DNA of 64,000 bases, from the NCBI RefSeq assembly GCF_000478985.1, contig NZ_AWXB01000058.1:62001-126000 (forward strand). The letters are read 5' to 3'. The notes under the pieces are model-generated. The model searched no databases. It worked only from the letters and a program-made list of their open reading frames with translations, and was not told the DNA's origin. Shown here piece by piece: positions 60,041 through 64,000 of this stretch; within the stretch, counting starts at the first letter, position 1, and each line of letters starts with the position of its first letter. The position numbers were made by a program, and so were the translations under genes. The DNA is from Peptoniphilus sp. BV3C26. GTDB lineage: Bacteria > Bacillota > Clostridia > Tissierellales > Peptoniphilaceae.

Positions 60041-60736
60041 ATGAAACCTTTAATAGGACTTACCCCAACTTACACTGGCAAATATGAAAGCTATTTTCCT
60101 GTTACTCAATACTATAAAGCTATAATAGCTCTTGGAGGAGTTCCCCTTTTAATACCGATTTTGTCGGAAAGAGAACAAATGAAACCCCTAGTAGAAGCTC
60201 TTGATGGAATTGTTTTTTCAGGAGGCCACGACATTCAGCCTTCTTACTACAATGAAGAAGAAACAAAAGAGCTGGGTCTTGTTGTGCCTGAAAGAGATAA
60301 ACTCGAATATTTGTTGTTTGATGAAATTATGAAAACAGATCTTCCCCTTTTGGGAATCTGCAGAGGTATGCAAATAATAAATGTATTTTTAGGTGGAAGC
60401 TTATATCAAGATATACCTACAAGTTTTCCGTCAGATATAAAACATAGTCAGGAAAAGCCTTTTCATAATGCTTGCCACTCAGTTACAATTACAGATGAAA
60501 AGTTTAAAAATCTCCTTGGAGAAAAAATAAAGGTAAACTCAAGACACCATCAAGGGATAAAAAAACTTGCGGATTCTTTAAGCCCCTTTGCCCAAAGTGA
60601 CGATGGACTTATTGAAGGAGTTTACATGAAAAATAGAGATTTACTTGCTGTTCAATGGCATCCGGAATATCTCTTTAACAAAGACCCTGGCTCAGAAAAA
60701 ATAATAAAATATTTTATAGACCTTTGTAAAAAATAA
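60041..60736 (+). CDS. gamma-glutamyl-GABA hydrolase-like amidotransferase (PuuD, C26)
   Basis: A cytoplasmic class I glutamine-amidotransferase-like hydrolase. The nucleophile is in LLGICRGMQIINVFLGG, the catalytic His/Glu in AVQWHPEYLF, and NSRHHQGIK is typical of the PuuD group. It is 231 residues. It could cleave gamma-glutamyl compounds, but the substrate is unknown. It stands alone and converges on the GNAT gene. Confidence 0.92.
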   Translation: MKPLIGLTPTYTGKYESYFPVTQYYKAIIALGGVPLLIPILSEREQMKPLVEALDGIVFSGGHDIQPSYYNEEETKELGLVVPERDKLEYLLFDEIMKTDLPLLGICRGMQIINVFLGGSLYQDIPTSFPSDIKHSQEKPFHNACHSVTITDEKFKNLLGEKIKVNSRHHQGIKKLADSLSPFAQSDDGLIEGVYMKNRDLLAVQWHPEYLFNKDPGSEKIIKYFIDLCKK

Positions 60737-60782
60737 AAAACTTACCAATCTTTTCAGAAATATTGATTGATTTTTTAATTTT

Positions 60783-60817
60783 AAAAACCGGGCTGTTTTT
60801 CCAGCCCGGTTTTTTTA
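60783..60817. terminator. bidirectional intrinsic terminator
   Basis: AAAAACCGGGCTG and CAGCCCGGTTTTT form a strong GC-rich stem with A and T flanks between converging genes. Confidence 0.94.
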
Positions 60818-61333
60818 TAGTTCTATTAAATATCGTCTTGTTAAAAATTTTTCTCCATCTATATTGTTTTCTATTTTGTCTTTTAGTTTTCCTTTATTGT
60901 TTTCTATTACTCCTATGGAGCCTAAATTCTTATCATTACATGTTAGCAAAACTTCTTTTAAGCCGATTTTTTTTGCTTTTTCAAGGCAAAGGCTGAGCAT
61001 TTGTGTCCCATGGCCTTTTTTCCTATATTTTGTATTTATTGCATAGCCTATATTGCCTCCGAATTTTTTTAAATTTTCCGTAAGCTCATGCCTTAAAGCA
61101 ATTATTCCTATTAAATTATCCTCTTCATCCACCATTAAATAGACATCTGCTCTTACATAGGATTTGGGTAAATCTTTGCCCTTTGCAAATTTTTCTATTT
61201 CTTCAAGCCACTTATTAAATTCTTTTTCATCGTCTAAATTTTCATTGTGTAAATAAAGTTTTTCTCCTTGAAAATTTACAAAAAATTCTTGAAGCTTTTC
61301 TCTATACTTTTTTTCTGGCCTTACTAACTTCAT
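60815..61333 (-). CDS. GNAT-family N-acetyltransferase
   Basis: An acetyltransferase with the acetyl-CoA loop in YRKKGHGTQMLSLCLEKAK (RxxGxG) and the following LLTCNDKNLGSIGVIENN region. It is 172 residues. The target (protein, antibiotic or metabolite) is unknown. It overlaps the small metal-binding gene by four bases and follows glutamate racemase in the same direction. Confidence 0.9.
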   Translation of the reverse strand: MKLVRPEKKYREKLQEFFVNFQGEKLYLHNENLDDEKEFNKWLEEIEKFAKGKDLPKSYVRADVYLMVDEEDNLIGIIALRHELTENLKKFGGNIGYAINTKYRKKGHGTQMLSLCLEKAKKIGLKEVLLTCNDKNLGSIGVIENNKGKLKDKIENNIDGEKFLTRRYLIEL

Positions 61334-61533
61334 TTTATTTTAGCTTTATAGCCTGCTTCTTCTACTGCTTTTACTAATTTTTCGTCTTCTAAGTTTTCTC
61401 CTTTTACTTTTGCTTGTTTTTTAAAGAGAGAAACTTTTACTTCTTCTACTCCTTCTATTCCCTCTAGAGCTTTTTCTACTTTTGCCTTACAATGTTCACA
61501 AGTCATTCCTTGAACTTCTAATATTTTTTCCAT
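61330..61533 (-). CDS. heavy-metal-associated domain protein (CopZ-like)
   Basis: A 67-residue copper-chaperone-type protein. The metal loop MTCEHC at residues 9-14 is intact, and the rest follows the beta-alpha-beta fold (VEKALEGIEGVEEVKVSLF; VKAVEEAGYKAKI). No copper ATPase or regulator lies near, so the metal and partner are unknown. It overlaps the GNAT gene by four bases and has an AGGAGG ribosome site. Confidence 0.92.
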   Translation of the reverse strand: MEKILEVQGMTCEHCKAKVEKALEGIEGVEEVKVSLFKKQAKVKGENLEDEKLVKAVEEAGYKAKIK

Positions 61534-61543
61534 TTTTTTCCTC

Positions 61544-62347
61544 CTAATTTATAATTTCTATTTGTATTTTATTTGCAAATTCTTGCCCAAATAATTTTCC
61601 TACCATTTCTCTTAGCTGGCTGTCTTCTCCACTGGTTAAAAACTTTATATTTTTATTTTTTTCAATGATATTTCTTGATTTTAAAAAGTCTTTCATTGAC
61701 TTTGCCGTTTCTAAGGCAGGATCTATTAAGTTAATTTTTTCACCTTCTTTTTTATTTTTCAGATATTCTTTTATTTTTCCTAGAGCTAAGGGAAAGTGGG
61801 TGCAGCCTAATATAAGAGTGTCGTAGTCAAAATCTTCCAATTGATCTAAGTATTTTTTTATTATTTCCTCAACTTTTTTATCATCTACATGACCCATTTC
61901 TATTGCCGTTACCAAATCTGGACAGGCTAGGGCTCTTATCTCGAAAGATGGATCAAGTTTTTTAAGTTGGTCTTGATAAACTTGCCCTTCTACTGTTGCT
62001 TTTGTTGCTATAAGGGCAATTTTTTTATTTTTACTATTTTTAAAGCCTTCCATTACTCCTGATGAAACTACTCCTAAAATTGGAAAATTAAATTTTGTTT
62101 TAAGATAGGCTTCACTATATGTAGTTGCAGTATTGCAGGCTATTATAGAGGCTTTTACTTTATTTTTTTCAAAAATTTTAAAAGATTCATAGCTTAATTT
62201 TCTAATTTGCTCTGGACTTTTTTCTCCATAGGGAAGGTTTTTCGCATCGCAATAATATATATAATTTTCTTCTGGAAGTAGGTCTATCATGGCTTTTAAC
62301 ACTGTAAGCCCTCCTACTCCTGAGTCGAATATTCCTATTCCGTTCAT
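61544..62347 (-). CDS. murI: glutamate racemase
   Basis: Makes D-glutamate for peptidoglycan. The two catalytic cysteines are in IIACNTATT and LGCTHFPLAL, and the start IGIFDSGVGGLTVLKAM carries the conserved Asp-Ser. The ATG at 62347 follows AAGGTGAT; a GTG nine bases earlier overlaps that site and is not preferred. It is 267 residues. It leads a small operon with CopZ-like and GNAT genes. Confidence 0.96.
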   Translation of the reverse strand: MNGIGIFDSGVGGLTVLKAMIDLLPEENYIYYCDAKNLPYGEKSPEQIRKLSYESFKIFEKNKVKASIIACNTATTYSEAYLKTKFNFPILGVVSSGVMEGFKNSKNKKIALIATKATVEGQVYQDQLKKLDPSFEIRALACPDLVTAIEMGHVDDKKVEEIIKKYLDQLEDFDYDTLILGCTHFPLALGKIKEYLKNKKEGEKINLIDPALETAKSMKDFLKSRNIIEKNKNIKFLTSGEDSQLREMVGKLFGQEFANKIQIEIIN

Positions 62348-62526
62348 TTTTATCACCTTTTTATTTATACCCTTAAGGAATTTTTTTACCTAGTTTTTTT
62401 GCTTTCCTTTATATAATTGTTTATTTTATTTAAAAAGATTAATAAAGTTTTTTAGGGTAAATAATTAATGCAGTTAATTGAATTTAATTTTTAATGTTAT
62501 AAAAAATTTATGAAAGGATGATGATT

Positions 62527-64000
62527 ATGAATAGAAATGAACTTAAGTTGGATAAAAAATATAAACTTTTTATTAATGGTAAATGGCAAGATGCTTCAAA
62601 TGGAGAAACTTTTAAGTCCTATTGTCCTGCCGACGGAGAATTTTTAGCTGAAATTGCTCAAGCTTCTAAGGAAGATGTGGATGAGGCTGTAAGGGCAGGT
62701 AAAGAAGCTTTTAAGTCTTGGAAAAAGACTTCTCCAAAAGAAAGAGCAAGGATTTTAAATAAAATTGCAGATATTATTGACGAAAATAGAGAATTTCTTG
62801 CTATGGTTGAAACTGTTGATAACGGAAAGCCTATTAGAGAAACTATGTCTGTGGATATTCCTCTTGCTGCTCAACATTTCAGATATTTTGCTGGAGCTAT
62901 TCTCTCTGATGAAGGTTCTTTAAATAAAATGGATGAAAATACCCTTTCTCTTGTTATGAGAGAACCTCTTGGTCTTGTAGGGCAAATTATTCCTTGGAAT
63001 TTTCCATTTTTAATGGCTGCATGGAAGCTTGCTCCTGTTTTAGCTGCTGGTGATTGTACAGTTATTAAACCTTCTTCATCAACTTCTCTTTCTCTTCTTG
63101 AACTTATAAAATTAATTGGAGATATTGTTCCTGCAGGTGTTATTAATTTAATTACAGGCTCTGGTTCAAAAGCAGGCCAATATATTTTAGATCACCCTGG
63201 TTTTGCTAAATTTGCTTTTACAGGTTCTACTGATGTAGGCTACAATGTTGCAAAGGCTGCTGCTGATAAACTTATTCCTGCAACTCTTGAACTTGGCGGT
63301 AAAAGTGCAAATATATTTTTTGATGATTGCGATATGGATATTGCTCTTGAAGGAGCTTTGACAGGTATTTTGTTCAATCAAGGTCAAGTTTGTTGTGCTG
63401 GTTCAAGAATTTTCGTTCAAGAAAGTTTTTACGATGACTTTGTTGGAAAATTGAAAGAAAAATTTAACAAGGTAAAAGTTGGCCTTCCTTGGCTTCCTGA
63501 TACTCAATTGGGAGCTCAAATAAATGAAGGTCAAATGAAAAAAGTTTTAGGTTATATTAAAATAGGTGTGGAAGAAGGTGCCACTCTCTGTACAGGAGGA
63601 GAGGCTCCACAAGATTCTCTTTTAAAAAATGGATGTTATACCCTTCCTACACTTTTAACTGACGTTACAAACGACATGAGAGTTGCCAGAGAAGAAATTT
63701 TTGGTCCTGTTGCCGTTGTAATTAAATTTAAAGATGAGGATGACCTTATTGAAATGGCAAATGATTCTGAATATGGCCTTGGCGGAGGCGTATTTACTAA
63801 AAATATAAATCGTGCTCTTAGGGTTGCAGAGGCTCTTGAAACTGGAAGAGTTTGGGTAAATCACTACAACTCTATCCCTGAAGGAGCTCCCTTCGGAGGT
63901 TACAAGAAAAGCGGTATAGGTCGTGAAACTCACAAAATGATTTTAGATGCCTATTCTCAAGTAAAAAATATTATTATAAATATTTCCGATAAACCTACAG
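62527..64000 (+). CDS. aldehyde dehydrogenase (cut by window edge)
   Basis: An NAD(P)-dependent aldehyde dehydrogenase of class 1/2 type. Residues run from YKLFINGKWQDASNG at the start through IIPWNFPFLMAAWKLAP (cofactor), FTGSTDVGYN, ELGGKSANIFFDD (catalytic Glu) and GQVCCAGSRIFV (catalytic Cys) to FGGYKKSGIGRETHKM. About 491 residues are in the window and only a short tail is missing. The ATG at 62527 follows AAAGG; two other ATG codons lie just upstream. Aldehyde detoxification or fermentation is likely. Confidence 0.94.
   Translation, partial: MNRNELKLDKKYKLFINGKWQDASNGETFKSYCPADGEFLAEIAQASKEDVDEAVRAGKEAFKSWKKTSPKERARILNKIADIIDENREFLAMVETVDNGKPIRETMSVDIPLAAQHFRYFAGAILSDEGSLNKMDENTLSLVMREPLGLVGQIIPWNFPFLMAAWKLAPVLAAGDCTVIKPSSSTSLSLLELIKLIGDIVPAGVINLITGSGSKAGQYILDHPGFAKFAFTGSTDVGYNVAKAAADKLIPATLELGGKSANIFFDDCDMDIALEGALTGILFNQGQVCCAGSRIFVQESFYDDFVGKLKEKFNKVKVGLPWLPDTQLGAQINEGQMKKVLGYIKIGVEEGATLCTGGEAPQDSLLKNGCYTLPTLLTDVTNDMRVAREEIFGPVAVVIKFKDEDDLIEMANDSEYGLGGGVFTKNINRALRVAEALETGRVWVNHYNSIPEGAPFGGYKKSGIGRETHKMILDAYSQVKNIIINISDKPT

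Noticed and set aside
63187-63933. Two minus-strand open frames inside the aldehyde dehydrogenase gene
   Set aside because: They oppose a gene with complete catalytic motifs and have no start signals.

Overview
The window is a chromosomal segment of a low-G+C (very AT-rich), anaerobic Firmicute. Strong AGGAGG ribosome binding sites, T-box leaders, a CIRCE/HrcA-type groESL operator, a Rex repressor, superoxide reductase, thiol peroxidase, an iron-sulfur serine dehydratase and an ABC-F protein point that way. Gene style suggests the Peptoniphilaceae/Tissierellia group, but this cannot be proved from the window. I see no prophage, transposase, CRISPR array, rRNA or tRNA. The gene at each edge is cut: thioredoxin reductase on the left and aldehyde dehydrogenase on the right.

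Layout. 1-9.7 kb: redox and peptide genes (trxB end, M20 peptidase, CoA-disulfide reductase/rhodanese, a decayed PII/DUF1538 locus, YoaK, ArsC/Spx-like, a flavin reductase fused to DUF4298, an FAD oxidoreductase, a cupin). 9.7-15.7 kb: transport (ClC; BrnQ under an isoleucine-type T-box; a CPA2-type antiporter under a fluoride riboswitch), then two envelope/unknown proteins. 15.9-19.5 kb: a three-gene signalling operon (membrane sensor with a frameshift, DesK/NarX-like kinase, NarL-like regulator). 19.5-28.9 kb: cell-wall genes (stalk protein, D,D-carboxypeptidase, glucosaminidase, YabE-like 3D protein with two WalR-like boxes), a HEPN plus PD-(D/E)XK candidate nuclease overlapping tadA, superoxide reductase, Nudix, MscL, dCMP deaminase and an interrupted RNase HI. 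29-36.6 kb: groESL with CIRCE, DUF554, Ogg, Rex, ABC-F, MsrB. 36.6-49.8 kb: a heterodimeric ABC exporter, RlmH, nicotinamidase, Tpx, a TRIC channel, a HAD phosphatase, PncB, and an amino-acid ABC transporter under a probable lysine T-box. 49.8-52.4 kb: IclR regulator divergent from a KDPG aldolase/KDG kinase operon. 52.5-60 kb: dehydrogenase, hydrolase, a zinc-ribbon/SH3 membrane protein, a YqfO/CutA-like protein and a serine uptake and deamination operon. 60-64 kb: amidotransferase, GNAT, CopZ-like protein, glutamate racemase, aldehyde dehydrogenase.

Three themes stand out. First, control by RNA is well represented: two T-boxes, one fluoride riboswitch and many clear intrinsic terminators. 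Second, an unnamed family of palindromic intergenic repeats occurs in at least six copies, two of them long and nearly identical. Third, four reading frames are broken at short homopolymers. Three of these genes retain start/stop overlaps or conserved tails in the shifted frame, so they are either recent mutations, slippage sites or sequencing indels. The PII/DUF1538 locus shows real decay beyond a single indel. No large new multigene system is evident; the best candidate for novel biology is the HEPN-nuclease protein at 23.1-24.0 kb.
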